Below, in pieces: positions 9,784 to 19,411 of a stretch of 64,000 nt of DNA. The notes beneath the pieces were generated by a model. That model had not been told where the DNA came from. It was given only the letters and a program-made list of their open reading frames with translations, and ran no database searches. Every line of letters starts with the position of its first letter. Position 1 is the first letter of the stretch. Both the position numbers and the translations under genes were made by a program. This DNA comes from Sphingobium boeckii (GTDB lineage Bacteria; Pseudomonadota; Alphaproteobacteria; Sphingomonadales; Sphingomonadaceae). The DNA lies in assembly GCF_014199215.1 (NCBI RefSeq), contig NZ_JACIJC010000005.1:434001-498000 (forward strand), written 5' to 3'.

Positions 9784-10658
9784 CAGACCAGCCCCAAACT
9801 TTCAAGCGCAGCATCCACCTGCACGCGGCTCGGCGGGCGCGGCTGGGTCATGGGAAGACGGACATCGGGCAGGAAATCAGGACGCATACGATGGAGCGCA
9901 TATTTGAGCGGACCGGGTGAAGCATCGCTGAACAAGGCAGTATGCAGCGGGAACAGACGATCCTGAAGCTCCAGCGCGATATCCCAGTCTCCGCTGGCGC
10001 AGGCAGACTGAAAATCGGCGCACAGCCGAGGCGCGACATTGGCCGTCACCGAGATGCAGCCCACGCCGCCCATCGCCATGAAGCCAAGCGCCATATCGTC
10101 ATTGCCCGAAAGCTGGACGAAATCCTGGCCGCAGGCGAGCCTTTGCGCGGTAACGCGCACGGCATTGCCCGACGCATCCTTGACGCCGATGATCGAGGGG
10201 ATTTCGGCAAGCCGCCCCATCGTCTCCGGGCCGATATCCGTAATCGTGCGCGAGGGCACGTTGTAAAGAATCATCGGCAGATCGCAGTGGTCCGCCAGAT
10301 AGGCGAAATGCGCGTAGACGCCTTCGAAATTGGGCTTGTTATAATAAGGCGCGACCACCAGCGCGGCGGTGGCACCGTGGGCCTGCGCCGATTTCATGTG
10401 CGCCAGCGCGGTCATCGTATCGTTGGAGCCGCAGCCCGCGATCACGGGCACGCGGCCGGCGGCCTGGTCGATCGTCATCACGACGACGGCATTATGCTCT
10501 TCGATCGACATGGTGGCGGACTCGCCCGTAGTGCCGCAGGGGACGAGTCCCTTGCTGCCTTGGTCGATCTGCCAGTCTATAAAGCTCCGAAACGCGGGTT
10601 CATCCACCATTCCGTCGCGAAATGGCGTCGCAAGAGCCGGTATCGAACCGGAAAACAT
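9783..10658 (-). CDS. dapA: 4-hydroxy-tetrahydrodipicolinate synthase
   Basis: 291-residue TIM-barrel lyase that condenses pyruvate with aspartate semialdehyde, the first step specific to lysine and diaminopimelate synthesis. The active site is complete: GTTGE at 42-46, Tyr106 (YYNKP), Tyr132 (LYNVPSR), Arg137 and Schiff-base Lys160 (IIGVKDASG). It heads an overlapping set with smpB and the DUF2062 gene and diverges from the lytic transglycosylase gene across a gap of about 100 bases. Confidence 0.97.
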   Translation of the reverse strand: MFSGSIPALATPFRDGMVDEPAFRSFIDWQIDQGSKGLVPCGTTGESATMSIEEHNAVVVMTIDQAAGRVPVIAGCGSNDTMTALAHMKSAQAHGATAALVVAPYYNKPNFEGVYAHFAYLADHCDLPMILYNVPSRTITDIGPETMGRLAEIPSIIGVKDASGNAVRVTAQRLACGQDFVQLSGNDDMALGFMAMGGVGCISVTANVAPRLCADFQSACASGDWDIALELQDRLFPLHTALFSDASPGPLKYALHRMRPDFLPDVRLPMTQPRPPSRVQVDAALESLGLV

Positions 10659-10756
10659 TCCGAAGCTCCTTCAAATCCCGGTCACGGCGCGTCATAAGAG
10701 CGCGCATGACCATAACCATGTTTCGTTCAGCGCCTGATAAGGACGCAAATCGTAAA

Positions 10757-12763
10757 ATGTCCAGTATGCTTGCAAAGATCATTGCCACCGGACTGCTCTT
10801 TTCTTCGTCCGCCGCCCTGGCGGACACGCTCAATGCGCAACAAAAGGCCTATTACCGCGCCCAGATGAGCGGCCTGCCCGCCTCGCCCACCGCCAGGACC
10901 GATCCGGTCGGCGACGCGCTGGTGCAGTGGAACCGGCTACGCCGTCCCGGCGGCTACACCTTCGACTCCTATGCAAACTTCCTGATCCGCTATCCCGACT
11001 GGCCCGGTGCCGAGGCGATGCGCAGGGCCGCGGAAAAGGCGATCAATCCGGCCGCCTATCAGCCGGCACAGGTGCTGAACTATTTCGACCGCCTTCCCGC
11101 GCTCACCACAATGGGCGAAGTGCGTTACGCACTCGCGCTCCAGGCGGCGGGCCGGCGCGACGAAGCGCTGGCTTCGGCGCGTCGCGCCTGGACCGGTGGC
11201 ACACTGACCCCCGATGATGAGGGCCGCATCCTCGCGCTGTTCGCCGCCAATCTTACCGAGCGCGATCATGACAAGCGGATGGAAAAATTGTTGTGGGACA
11301 AGGCCGCGAGCAGCGCGGTACGGCAGATGCCGCTCACCTCCCAGGCCAATCGCCCGCTTTACGCCGCGCGGCTCGCGCTCCAGCAGAAGGCGGTGGATGC
11401 CGCGAGCAAGGCGGCATTCCTCAATGCCGCGCAGCGCAACGATCCCGGCTATATTCTGGATCGCGCCAATTGGCTGCGGCTGACCGGGCAGAGCGTGGCG
11501 GCGCGGGCATTGTTGGCTGAGCCCCGCACGCTGACGAGCCCGCCGCAGGACGCCAATCGCTGGTTCGAGGCGCTGTTGGCCAATGCGAAGGCGGCTGTGA
11601 TCGATAGTCAATATGGCGTGGCCTATGACATCGCGTCCAAGGTGGACGACGCCTATCCGGCAGGCGTGAGCGTGAGCGACCAGAGCTATGCCGAGCGGGA
11701 CAAATATACCGATCTGGTCTGGCTGGCGGGTACCGTGGCGATGCAGAATCGCAATCGCCCGCAGGATGCTATCGGCATGTTCGATCGCTATGCGCGGGGA
11801 TCACGCACTGCGCAGACTCGTGCCAAGGGGCTTTATTGGGCGGGGCGCGCGGCCCTTTCAGCCGGGCAGCGTGATGCAGCCAATGGCTATTTCACACGCG
11901 CGGCCGCCATGCCCGATCAATATTATGGTCAGCTTGCGTCCGAGCGGCTGGGCCTGAGGCTGGCTGCGCCGGTCGATGGCGGCAAGCTCGAGGTGACCCG
12001 CAGCCAGCGCGATGCGTTCGAGGATCGCGGGATCGTGAAAGCCGCCAAGTTGCTCGGCGAAATGGGCGATTGGAAGGATCAGTCGCTCTTCCTGCGCGAG
12101 ATCGCCAACACCGCCAATACCGATCTGGAGCATCATTTTATCCACGAGCTGGCCGAGGATGTGAAACGGCCCGACTTAAAGGTGATGATCGGTCGCCGCG
12201 CGCGCGTGGCGGGCTTTGACGCTTATGTGCGCGATGGCTTTCCCGAGGTGAAAGTACCTTCGGGCTATGGCGACAATTTCACGATGATCCATGCGATCAC
12301 GCGACAGGAAAGCCAGTTTGATCGTCAGGCGCAAAGCCCGGTCGGCGCGCGCGGGCTGATGCAGCTCATGCCCGGCACCGCGCGCGAGCAGGCGGGCAAG
12401 CTGGGCATCCCCTATGCGCTCGAATCGCTGACGGCGGACACGGATTACAATATCCAGCTCGGCTCGAGCTATTTCGATCGGATGCTCCGCCAGTTCAATG
12501 GCAGCTATCCGATGGCCGTGGCGGCCTATAATGGCGGGGCGGGCAATGTGCGCAAGTGGATCGCAGCTAATGGCGATCCGCGCGGCGAAGGCGGCGACAT
12601 GGTCGGATGGATCGAAAAGATTCCGTTCGCCGAGACGCGCAATTATGTGCAGCGGGTGCTTGAAAATGCGGTGGTCTATGATCTGATCCACCCCGAACGC
12701 GCGCGCAGCAAGAGCATTGCCGCGCCGCTGTCCTGGTATTTGGGGAAGAAGACGCCGGGCTGA
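10757..12763 (+). CDS. Soluble-type lytic murein transglycosylase
   Basis: 668 residues from the chosen ATG, which begins a clear signal peptide (MSSMLAKIIATGLLFSSSAALA). An in-frame extension upstream overlaps dapA on the other strand and would hide the signal peptide. The long middle part is an alpha-helical TPR-like superhelix, as in Slt70. The catalytic SLT domain is C-terminal: ITRQESQFD carries the general acid Glu518, followed by GLMQLMPGTA and AYNGGAGNVRKW. It cleaves the MurNAc-GlcNAc bond of peptidoglycan in the periplasm, forming 1,6-anhydro ends. AAGGA lies about 14 bases before the start. Confidence 0.92.
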   Translation: MSSMLAKIIATGLLFSSSAALADTLNAQQKAYYRAQMSGLPASPTARTDPVGDALVQWNRLRRPGGYTFDSYANFLIRYPDWPGAEAMRRAAEKAINPAAYQPAQVLNYFDRLPALTTMGEVRYALALQAAGRRDEALASARRAWTGGTLTPDDEGRILALFAANLTERDHDKRMEKLLWDKAASSAVRQMPLTSQANRPLYAARLALQQKAVDAASKAAFLNAAQRNDPGYILDRANWLRLTGQSVAARALLAEPRTLTSPPQDANRWFEALLANAKAAVIDSQYGVAYDIASKVDDAYPAGVSVSDQSYAERDKYTDLVWLAGTVAMQNRNRPQDAIGMFDRYARGSRTAQTRAKGLYWAGRAALSAGQRDAANGYFTRAAAMPDQYYGQLASERLGLRLAAPVDGGKLEVTRSQRDAFEDRGIVKAAKLLGEMGDWKDQSLFLREIANTANTDLEHHFIHELAEDVKRPDLKVMIGRRARVAGFDAYVRDGFPEVKVPSGYGDNFTMIHAITRQESQFDRQAQSPVGARGLMQLMPGTAREQAGKLGIPYALESLTADTDYNIQLGSSYFDRMLRQFNGSYPMAVAAYNGGAGNVRKWIAANGDPRGEGGDMVGWIEKIPFAETRNYVQRVLENAVVYDLIHPERARSKSIAAPLSWYLGKKTPG

Positions 12764-12786
12764 ATTTCTTCACCCTCGCCCATGCA

Positions 12787-12908
12787 AGTCATTCCGCTTC
12801 TTTCTCCGCGCCTTCGCGTCTCCGCGCGAACCTTTTATATTCACGCGGAGACGCGAAGGCGCGGAGCGGACAGAAGACGCGAGGTTGCCGCTTTCGCGGG
12901 AATGACGG
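12787..12908. repeat. Composite inverted repeat, one palindrome nested in another
   Basis: The outer flanks read GTCATTCCGCTTCTT and, at the far end, CGCTTTCGCGGGAATGAC, the two ends of the GTCATTCC...GGAATGAC element also seen at 48549-48640 and 52865-52967. Inside lies an unrelated perfect 23-bp inverted repeat, 12804-12826 with 12844-12866, around a 17-base AT-rich loop. It separates the lytic transglycosylase gene from greB. Confidence 0.75.
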
Positions 12909-12919
12909 TAAATGGCACG

Positions 12920-13402
12920 ATGATCGACCGCCCGAATTACATCACAGCTGCGGGCTATGCCCGGCTCCACGGCGAATATGATGCCCTGCTGTCCGACGAG
13001 CGGCCCAAGCTGGTCGAGGTAATTTCATGGGCGGCGGGCAATGGCGACCGTTCGGAAAATGGCGACTATATCTATGGCCGCAAGCGTCTGCGCGAGATCG
13101 ACCGCCGGCTGGGCTGGCTGTCCAAGCGGATGAAGGCGGCCAAGGTCATCGATCCCACCCGGCAGGAGGATCACAGCCGGGTCTATTTCGGCGCGACCGT
13201 CACCATCGCCGACGCCGAAGACAATGAGCGCATCCTGACTCTGACCGGCGATGACGAGGCGGATGCGAGCCATGGCCTGGTCGGCTGGAACTCCCCGATC
13301 GCGCGCGCGCTGCGCGGCGCTGCGGTGGGTGATGTGCGGCGGGTGGAGCTTCCGGTGGGGATTAAGGAATATGAGGTGATGGGGATCCGTTATCCGGAAT
13401 AG
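12920..13402 (+). CDS. greB: Transcription elongation factor GreB
   Basis: 160 residues. It binds the RNA polymerase secondary channel and stimulates cleavage of backtracked RNA. The N-terminal coiled coil contains the acidic tip (AAGNGDRSENGDYIYGRKRLREIDRRLGWL shows the D and E residues at the hairpin end and the GreB-like basic stretch). The C-terminal FKBP-like domain has VYFGATVTIAD and SPIARALRGAAVGD. ATG 12920 (MIDRPNYIT) was chosen because the in-frame codons before it, including ATG 12902, fall inside a dispersed repeat. It is followed by a perfect inverted repeat. Confidence 0.92.
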   Translation: MIDRPNYITAAGYARLHGEYDALLSDERPKLVEVISWAAGNGDRSENGDYIYGRKRLREIDRRLGWLSKRMKAAKVIDPTRQEDHSRVYFGATVTIADAEDNERILTLTGDDEADASHGLVGWNSPIARALRGAAVGDVRRVELPVGIKEYEVMGIRYPE

Positions 13403-13413
13403 CTCTCCCTCTC

Positions 13414-13488
13414 ACCGTTTGTCCCGAGCGACGTCGAGGGACGTGGTCACAGTTCCCGCGTCCCTCGACGTCGCTCGGGACAAACGGT
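13414..13488. repeat. Perfect 30-bp inverted repeat (GTTTGTCCCGAGCG type)
   Basis: Arms 13414-13443 and 13459-13488 are exact reverse complements around a 15-base loop. It belongs to the family with members at 33646-33722, 24657-24732, 17775-17837 and 50121-50196. It lies between the convergent greB and ppk2 genes, where its hairpin could also slow transcription from both sides. Confidence 0.9.
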
Positions 13489-13495
13489 TTAGAAG

Positions 13496-14290
13496 TCAGT
13501 TCTCTGCCTTCGGCGCATAACCCAGTGCATCTTTCGCCAGCGCGAGCACTTCGGGATCGATCTCGGGCGGGTCCATCTTCACCGCGGCCTCGAGCCGGTC
13601 TGCAACGTGCATCATCACGGCGATACGGGCGGCTTTCTTGCTGTTGGCGTCTATCACCTTCCACGGCGCCCAGCGCGTGTTGGTCTGCTTGAACATGTCG
13701 TGCATCGCGGCGAGATAGTCGGCGCGGCGGGCACGGTTGCGGAAATCCTCCTTGCCCGTTTTCCAGCGTTTCCAGGGGTGATCGAGCCGGTCGATCAGGC
13801 GCTTGTCCTGCTCTTCCTGCGTGATGTGGAGGAAGAGCTTGGCGATCACCGTGCCGCTGTCTTTCTGCTGGGCCTCGAACTCGTTGATCTCGTCAAAGCC
13901 GCGCTTCCATTCGGCGTCCGTGGCAAAGCCCTCGACGCGCTCCACCAGGACGCGGCCATACCAGGAGCGATCGAAGATCGCTATATCGCCGGCGCCGGGC
14001 AGCTTGGTCCAGAAACGCCACAGGAAATGGCGTTCCTTTTCGGCCTGGGTGGGGGCGGAAATCGGCCAGACTTCGAAATAGCGCGGATCGAGTTCGGAGG
14101 TGAGCCGCCCGATCGCGCCGCCCTTCCCCGCCGCGTCCCAGCCTTCGAACACCAGGATCGCGCGCCTGCCCTGGCTGATATAGGCGGCCTGCACGCGCGA
14201 AACCCGCTCCTGCGCGGCCTTCAGCGCGGCATCATAATCACCCTCGAATTTCTCGCCTTTTTCATAGTCGGAAAGATCGATGGTCATCAT
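13496..14290 (-). CDS. ppk2: Polyphosphate kinase 2 family protein
   Basis: 264 residues, a single-domain PPK2. It transfers phosphate between polyphosphate and nucleotides; subfamily choice (NDP or NMP acceptor) is not certain from sequence alone. Walker A is GWDAAGKGG at 50-58 and Walker B/lid DRSWYGR at 107-113, with the PPK2 signature WRFWTKLP and HPWKRWKTGKEDF. A second ATG one codon in has better spacing from GGAG. It shares the neighbourhood with ppk1 and ppx (17850-21580). Confidence 0.93.
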   Translation of the reverse strand: MMTIDLSDYEKGEKFEGDYDAALKAAQERVSRVQAAYISQGRRAILVFEGWDAAGKGGAIGRLTSELDPRYFEVWPISAPTQAEKERHFLWRFWTKLPGAGDIAIFDRSWYGRVLVERVEGFATDAEWKRGFDEINEFEAQQKDSGTVIAKLFLHITQEEQDKRLIDRLDHPWKRWKTGKEDFRNRARRADYLAAMHDMFKQTNTRWAPWKVIDANSKKAARIAVMMHVADRLEAAVKMDPPEIDPEVLALAKDALGYAPKAEN

Positions 14291-14295
14291 AAACT

Positions 14296-14385
14296 CCGTT
14301 CGGACCGACCCTGTCGAAGTCCTATGTGCTTCATCTGCTTTGGGAGAGAAAAATAAAAGGGCTTCGACAGGCTCAGCCTGAACGG
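14296..14385. repeat. Imperfect inverted repeat (CTTCGACAGGCTCAG type)
   Basis: Arms 14296-14319 and 14362-14385 are 24-base near-complements: CCGTTCGG...CTGTCGAAG and CTTCGACAGG...GAACGG. Same family as 25412-25496 and the solo arm at 4415. It fills the gap between aspS and ppk2. Confidence 0.8.
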
Positions 14386-14408
14386 TTTTGGGACATGCCG
14401 GGAATAGA

Positions 14409-16187
14409 TCAGCCCTTTGGCCCGTCCGCGATCCGGATATTCAGCTCACGCAATTGCTTCGCGCTGACCGCGCTTGGCGCGCCCATCATCAGATCCTCGG
14501 CCTTCTGGTTCATCGGAAACAGGATGACCTCGCGGATATTGGGTTCGTCGGCCAGCAGCATCACGATCCGGTCGATCCCCGGCGCCGAACCACCATGGGG
14601 CGGCGCACCGAATTTGAACGCGTTGATCATGCCCGCAAAATTGGTGTCGACATCCTGCTGCGAATAACCGGCGATCTCGAACGCCTTATACATGATTTCC
14701 GGCTTGTGATTCCGGATCGCGCCCGACGATAGTTCGATCCCATTGCACACGATATCATATTGATAGGCCAGGATATCCAAGGGATCCTTGGTCTCCAGCG
14801 CGCCCATCTCGCCCTGCGGCATGGAGAAGGGATTGTGGCTGAAATCGACCTTCTTCGACTCCTCATCATATTCAAACATCGGGAAATCGACGATCCAGCA
14901 GAAATCGAACTTGTTCTTGTCGATCAGCTCGAGCTGCTCGGCCACCCGGGTGCGCGCCAGGCCGGCGAGCTTGGCGGCCTGCGCTTCCTTGCCCGCAGCG
15001 AAGAAGATGCCGTCATCGGGGCCGAGGCCCAGCGTTTCGGCGAGCTTGCGCATCCCCTGCTCGCCATGGTTTTTGGCGATCGGACCGCCGAATTCACCGG
15101 CCTTCTGGGTGGCGTACCCCAAGCCGGCAAAGCCCTCGGACTGCGCCCAGCTATTCATGTCGTCGAAGAATTTGCGGCTCTTTTCCGCGGTGCCTGGTGC
15201 CCTGATCGCGCGGACGACATCGCCGTTCGAGACGATATCGGCGAAACGGCCGAAGCCCGATCCGGTGAAGTGATCGGAGACGTCCACGATCACGATGGGA
15301 TTGCGCAAATCAGGCTTGTCATTGCCATATTTCAGCATGGATTCGCGATAGGGAATGCGTGGGAACGGCAGCGGGGTCACGCTGCGGCCCTTGGCGAACT
15401 CCTCGAACACGCCATGAAGAACCGGCTCGATCGCATTGAAAACATCGTCCTGCGTGACGAAGCTCATCTCGAAATCGAGCTGATAGAATTCACCCGGCGA
15501 ACGATCTGCGCGGCCATCCTCGTCGCGAAAGCAGGGTGCAATCTGGAAATAGCGGTCGAACCCGGCCACCATCAATAGCTGTTTGAACATCTGCGGTGCC
15601 TGCGGCAGCGCATAGAATTTACCGGGGTGGACGCGGCTGGGCACGAGATAGTCGCGCGCGCCCTCGGGGCTGGAGGCGGTGAGGATCGGGGTCTGGAATT
15701 CGGTAAAGCCCTGTGCGGTCATCCGCTGGCGCAGGGAAGAAATCACGTTGGAACGCAGCACGATATTGTTGTGGATGCGTTCGCGGCGCAGATCGAGATA
15801 GCGATAGCGCAGGCGGATTTCTTCCGGATATTCGGCGTCGCCGAACACCGGCATCGGCAGTTCCTGTGCATGGGATTGCACTGTCACGTCGCGTGCGCGC
15901 AACTCGATCTCGCCCGTGGGCAGATTGGGGTTCACCGTCTCGGCAGACCGGGCGACGATATCGCCGGTCACGGTGATCACCGATTCGGCGCGCGCGCCGT
16001 CGATCGCCTTGAACGCCTCCGAATCGATGTCGGTCACGATCTGGGTGATGCCGAAATGATCACGCAGATCGACGAAGAGCAGTCCGCCATGATCGCGTTT
16101 GCGATGAATCCAGCCGGAAATGCGAACGCTCTGGCCGACATGGGCGGCGCGCAATTCTGCGCAATTATGGGTGCGATAGGCGTGCAT
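14409..16187 (-). CDS. aspS: Aspartyl-tRNA synthetase
   Basis: 592 residues from ATG 16187 ([13 protein letters not shown]); an upstream in-frame TTG was not used. The N-terminal OB-fold anticodon-binding domain includes [21 protein letters not shown]. The class II catalytic core has motif 2 [19 protein letters not shown] and motif 3 [10 protein letters not shown] near the C-terminus. The bacterial-type insertion domain lies between them. The enzyme attaches Asp to tRNA-Asp; whether it also charges tRNA-Asn for GatCAB amidation cannot be decided here. It diverges from the RNase D gene. Confidence 0.97.
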   Translation of the reverse strand: MHAYRTHNCAELRAAHVGQSVRISGWIHRKRDHGGLLFVDLRDHFGITQIVTDIDSEAFKAIDGARAESVITVTGDIVARSAETVNPNLPTGEIELRARDVTVQSHAQELPMPVFGDAEYPEEIRLRYRYLDLRRERIHNNIVLRSNVISSLRQRMTAQGFTEFQTPILTASSPEGARDYLVPSRVHPGKFYALPQAPQMFKQLLMVAGFDRYFQIAPCFRDEDGRADRSPGEFYQLDFEMSFVTQDDVFNAIEPVLHGVFEEFAKGRSVTPLPFPRIPYRESMLKYGNDKPDLRNPIVIVDVSDHFTGSGFGRFADIVSNGDVVRAIRAPGTAEKSRKFFDDMNSWAQSEGFAGLGYATQKAGEFGGPIAKNHGEQGMRKLAETLGLGPDDGIFFAAGKEAQAAKLAGLARTRVAEQLELIDKNKFDFCWIVDFPMFEYDEESKKVDFSHNPFSMPQGEMGALETKDPLDILAYQYDIVCNGIELSSGAIRNHKPEIMYKAFEIAGYSQQDVDTNFAGMINAFKFGAPPHGGSAPGIDRIVMLLADEPNIREVILFPMNQKAEDLMMGAPSAVSAKQLRELNIRIADGPKG

Positions 16188-16290
16188 GATGCTCTTCAAT
16201 CTCTGGTTCTGCGGCTAGGCCGTGGAAAACGCGGGTAACACAAGGGCAAAGGCGCTTTGTCAAGCCGACGGACCCGTATATGGGGTCGTC

Positions 16291-17535
16291 ATGCATATCC
16301 ACCCCCTGATTACCGATTCCCAGTCCCTCGCCGATCTCTGCGCCCGCTGGTCCCAGTCTCCGTTCATCGCTGTCGATACCGAGTTCATGCGGGAAAACAG
16401 CTATTGGCCGGAGCTTTGCCTGATCCAGATCGCGGATGAGACCGAGGCCGCAGCGATCGATCCGATGGCCGCGGGCATGGATCTGAAACCCCTGCTCGAT
16501 CTGATGACCGAGAATGAGGATGTGCTCAAGGTGTTCCATGCCGGCGGGCAGGATATCGAGATCGTGCATAATCTCACGGGCAAGACGCCGCATCCTTTGT
16601 TCGATACGCAGATCGCGGCGATGGCCCTGGGCCAGGGCGATCAGGTGGGCTATTCCAATCTCGTTGATAGCTGGCTCGGCATCACGCTGGACAAGGGCGC
16701 GCGCTTCACCGACTGGAGCCGCCGTCCGCTCGACAAGCGCCAGATCGAATATGCGATCGGCGACGTGACGCATCTGGCGACGATCTTCCCGCGAATGCTG
16801 GAAAAATTGCGCAAGACCGGGCGTGGCGGCTGGCTCGATCAGGAGATGGAGAAGATCGCCGACCCGAGCAATTATGTGACCATCCCCGAAGAGGCCTGGC
16901 ACAGGATCAAGATCCCCAGCCGCAAGCCCGAAGTGCTCGGCCGGCTTAAGGCGCTGGCGGCGTGGCGCGAGCGCGAGGCGCAGAACAAGAATCTGCCGCG
17001 CGGCCGGATCGCCAAGGACGAAACCGTCGCCGATATCGCGGCGCATCCGCCCAAGGTGCAATCCGATCTCTCCAAGGTGCGTGGCCTGTCTTCAAGCTGG
17101 GCGGGCAATGATATCGGCGGGCGCATGATGGCTGCGCTGGAGGCCTCTGCGCCCCTGACCGCCGCCGAAATGCCCGCGCGCGACGATCGCAAGCCCGGCC
17201 TCGGCCGCGAAGGCGCTTTGGTCGCCGATCTGCTCAAACTGCTGCTCAAAATCCGGGCGCGCGACTCGGGCGTGGCCCCGCGGCTGCTGGCGCGGACCGA
17301 GGAACTGGAATTGCTGGCCGCCGGACGGCGCGAAGGGCTGGCGATTCTGGAAGGCTGGCGCTTCGAACAATTTGGCGGCGATGCGCTGGCGATGGTCGAG
17401 GGCAGGCTTGCCTTTGGCGTGCGCGGTGGCAAGCTGGTGATGACACGCACCAAGACCGAGGAGACGGGCGATGCGCAGGCTGTTGATCTTGATGCCGATG
17501 ATGCTGGCTGGATGCACGACAGCGACCACGCCTGA
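16291..17535 (+). CDS. rnd: Ribonuclease D
   Basis: 414 residues from ATG 16291 (MHIHPLITD). A 3'-5' exoribonuclease that trims tRNA precursors and other structured RNAs. The DEDDy exonuclease residues are D29 and E31 (VDTEF), D88 (GGQDIE), and Y154 and D158 (YAIGD). An HRDC domain follows at about 205-270 (HRIKIPSRKPEVLGRLKALAAWRE), then a second HRDC-like C-terminal region. The last 65 bases overlap the next gene in another frame. It is divergent from aspS. Confidence 0.95.
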   Translation: MHIHPLITDSQSLADLCARWSQSPFIAVDTEFMRENSYWPELCLIQIADETEAAAIDPMAAGMDLKPLLDLMTENEDVLKVFHAGGQDIEIVHNLTGKTPHPLFDTQIAAMALGQGDQVGYSNLVDSWLGITLDKGARFTDWSRRPLDKRQIEYAIGDVTHLATIFPRMLEKLRKTGRGGWLDQEMEKIADPSNYVTIPEEAWHRIKIPSRKPEVLGRLKALAAWREREAQNKNLPRGRIAKDETVADIAAHPPKVQSDLSKVRGLSSSWAGNDIGGRMMAALEASAPLTAAEMPARDDRKPGLGREGALVADLLKLLLKIRARDSGVAPRLLARTEELELLAAGRREGLAILEGWRFEQFGGDALAMVEGRLAFGVRGGKLVMTRTKTEETGDAQAVDLDADDAGWMHDSDHA

Positions 17536-17764
17536 CCCTGCGGAGGCCACGCCGGCGCAGGGCGTATGCGCGCCCGAGGGGCTGGATCGTTTCCTGAGCC
17601 AGACCGCGACTGCCGAATTGGCCGGCGTGATGATGAAGGCCAGCGGCGCGGCGACGCTCCGCTGGGTCGCGCCAGGCAGCGCGGTGACGATGGACTTCCG
17701 GCAGGACCGGCTGACGGTGAGCTATGACGAGAATTACAGGATTTTGCAGGTGAGTTGCGGCTAA
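17471..17764 (+). CDS. Small lipoprotein, peptidase inhibitor I78-like
   Basis: 97 residues with a lipoprotein signal: MRRLLILMPMMLAGC, where Cys15 would be the lipidated residue. The rest has the layout of the I78 inhibitor family: a conserved Cys, a small hydrophobic region, RWVAPGSAVTMDFRQDRLTVSYDENYRILQVSCG with the typical PG, T-D, RL and final V-x-CG. It could protect periplasmic proteins from serine proteases. The start lies inside the RNase D gene in another frame (65-base overlap), suggesting translational coupling. Confidence 0.8.
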   Translation: MRRLLILMPMMLAGCTTATTPDPAEATPAQGVCAPEGLDRFLSQTATAELAGVMMKASGAATLRWVAPGSAVTMDFRQDRLTVSYDENYRILQVSCG

Positions 17765-17774
17765 CGATCAAGGT

Positions 17775-17837
17775 CCGTTGGTGTCGAGGTACATTTCGGA
17801 TGTGCCCCCGTCCCTCGACTACGCTCGGGACAAACGG
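17775..17837. repeat. Degenerate inverted repeat (GTCCCTCGACTNCGCTCGG type)
   Basis: The right arm, about 17809-17837, matches the 13414-13488 family well (TCCCTCGACTACGCTCGGGA). The left arm is strongly decayed (CCGTTGGTGTCGAGG). It lies between the convergent lipoprotein and ppx genes. Confidence 0.65.
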
Positions 17838-17849
17838 GTCCGGGCGTGA

Positions 17850-19361
17850 TCACCCTTTTCCCTTGACCACCATCCGGTGCGTCAGCCCCAGCGCGCTCGC
17901 CAATTGCTTGTGCCGGCGCTCGACAGCTTCGCCATAGAGCATGGCATCCGCCGGATCGATCGTCATCAGCAGCAAACCGGCCTCGCGCGACAGACGGCTT
18001 GCCAGCAGGGGCTCCGCGATCCCGCCGCTGAACCGCTGGCCGAGCCGCATCGCCAGCCCCCAATGCACCGCACCGCGCAACGCAGTCTCGCCGGCCAGGG
18101 GGATCAGATACCCGAGCGGGGCGACGCCCGCACCGAAGCTGGTCGCCAGCGCCTGCCCCATCATCGCGCGGCCAGCACCATCCACGCCGACCCAATTGCC
18201 GTGTAGCGCCATTTCCAGCCCGCGCTCGGCGCGAAATTCAGGATTCGCGCGCCAGCCCACATCCGCCAGCAAACAGGCCGCATGACGGATGCGCGCCACG
18301 ACCGGCGGCTCGGTTTGGAACAAAGGCGCGATCCAGCGATCGAGCAGATCGCCATGCTCGGGAAAACGCCCTTGTCGGACGCCCTCCTCGCGCGTGGCGG
18401 CGATCAGCGGATCCTCGCGCCGGCGTTCCCCGTCCAGCATCTCATAGAGCAGGCCTTCGCGCAGGCCCGAGGCGGACACGATCAATTCGCTCGTCTGAAG
18501 CTCTCGCACCAGATTGGAAAGCAGGGCGGCGGCGTCGTTCAATGTCGGGATGCGCGAGGTGGACAAGGTCGGCAGCGCCTGGAGCTTCTTGCGATCCACC
18601 TTGGCGAGCGAACGCACGAGATGCGCGGCGCGCTCGGGGGCCATGCGATAGTGATGGATGATCGGCAGCGGATAATCAGACAGGTGCATGTCGAGCCGGG
18701 CCAGCGCGCGCCAGGAACCGCCGACCATATAGAGCGGCAGCCCCTTGGCCTGCTTCAACCAGTCCTGCTTCTTGAGCATCTTGGCCACCGTCTGGCGCAG
18801 CGCCAATTTGCCCTTCCCGCGAATCGCCGCGATCCGCAGCACGCCCAAAGGCAGCGAGATTGAACCCAGGAATTTGCCGTTGCGCACGCGGATCAGTTCG
18901 AGGCTGCCGCCGCCCAGATCGCCCACCAAGCCATCCGCATCGGGAATGGCGGACAGCACGCCATAGCCAGCCGCCTCGGCCTCCTGCTTGCCGGAGAGCA
19001 ATTCGGGTTCAAGCCCGATCGCACGGATTTTCGCGATGAGATCGGGGCCGTTTTTGGCATCGCGCACCGCGGCGGTGGCGACGGTGCGCAGGCTCGAGAC
19101 GCCCATTTCGATCGCAAGCTGGCGGAAGCGTTGCAGCGCGCGGATGCTGGTCTTGATCGACGATTCGGAAATGAGGCCATCGCCTGACAGCGTGCGCCCC
19201 AGCCCGGCCATCACCTTTTCATTGAACAGCACCGCGGGCAGCCGTTCCGGCCCATCGAACACCACGAGGCGGATCGAGTTCGATCCGATATCGATGATCG
19301 CGCGGCGGTTGCGATCGTTCGGCAAAGCCGCGGTGGGAATCGGGAGCCGGGCCGTGGACAT
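17850..19361 (-). CDS. ppx: Ppx/GppA-family exopolyphosphatase
   Basis: 503 residues of the ASKHA sugar-kinase/Hsp70 fold. It releases phosphate from polyphosphate ends and/or converts pppGpp to ppGpp. Visible motifs are AIIDIGSNSIRLVVFD (phosphate-1 loop, residues about 24-39), VATAAVRDAKNG, and VGDLGGGSLELIRV (phosphate-2). The C-terminal HD-like helical part contains HAACLLADVGW. It follows ppk1 by 50 bases, so synthesis and breakdown enzymes are probably coexpressed. Confidence 0.92.
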   Translation of the reverse strand: MSTARLPIPTAALPNDRNRRAIIDIGSNSIRLVVFDGPERLPAVLFNEKVMAGLGRTLSGDGLISESSIKTSIRALQRFRQLAIEMGVSSLRTVATAAVRDAKNGPDLIAKIRAIGLEPELLSGKQEAEAAGYGVLSAIPDADGLVGDLGGGSLELIRVRNGKFLGSISLPLGVLRIAAIRGKGKLALRQTVAKMLKKQDWLKQAKGLPLYMVGGSWRALARLDMHLSDYPLPIIHHYRMAPERAAHLVRSLAKVDRKKLQALPTLSTSRIPTLNDAAALLSNLVRELQTSELIVSASGLREGLLYEMLDGERRREDPLIAATREEGVRQGRFPEHGDLLDRWIAPLFQTEPPVVARIRHAACLLADVGWRANPEFRAERGLEMALHGNWVGVDGAGRAMMGQALATSFGAGVAPLGYLIPLAGETALRGAVHWGLAMRLGQRFSGGIAEPLLASRLSREAGLLLMTIDPADAMLYGEAVERRHKQLASALGLTHRMVVKGKG

Positions 19362-19411
19362 GCGTCCATCTAGCCGATTATCAGCGCGGGTCGAGACAAT
19401 CCTGATCGATC

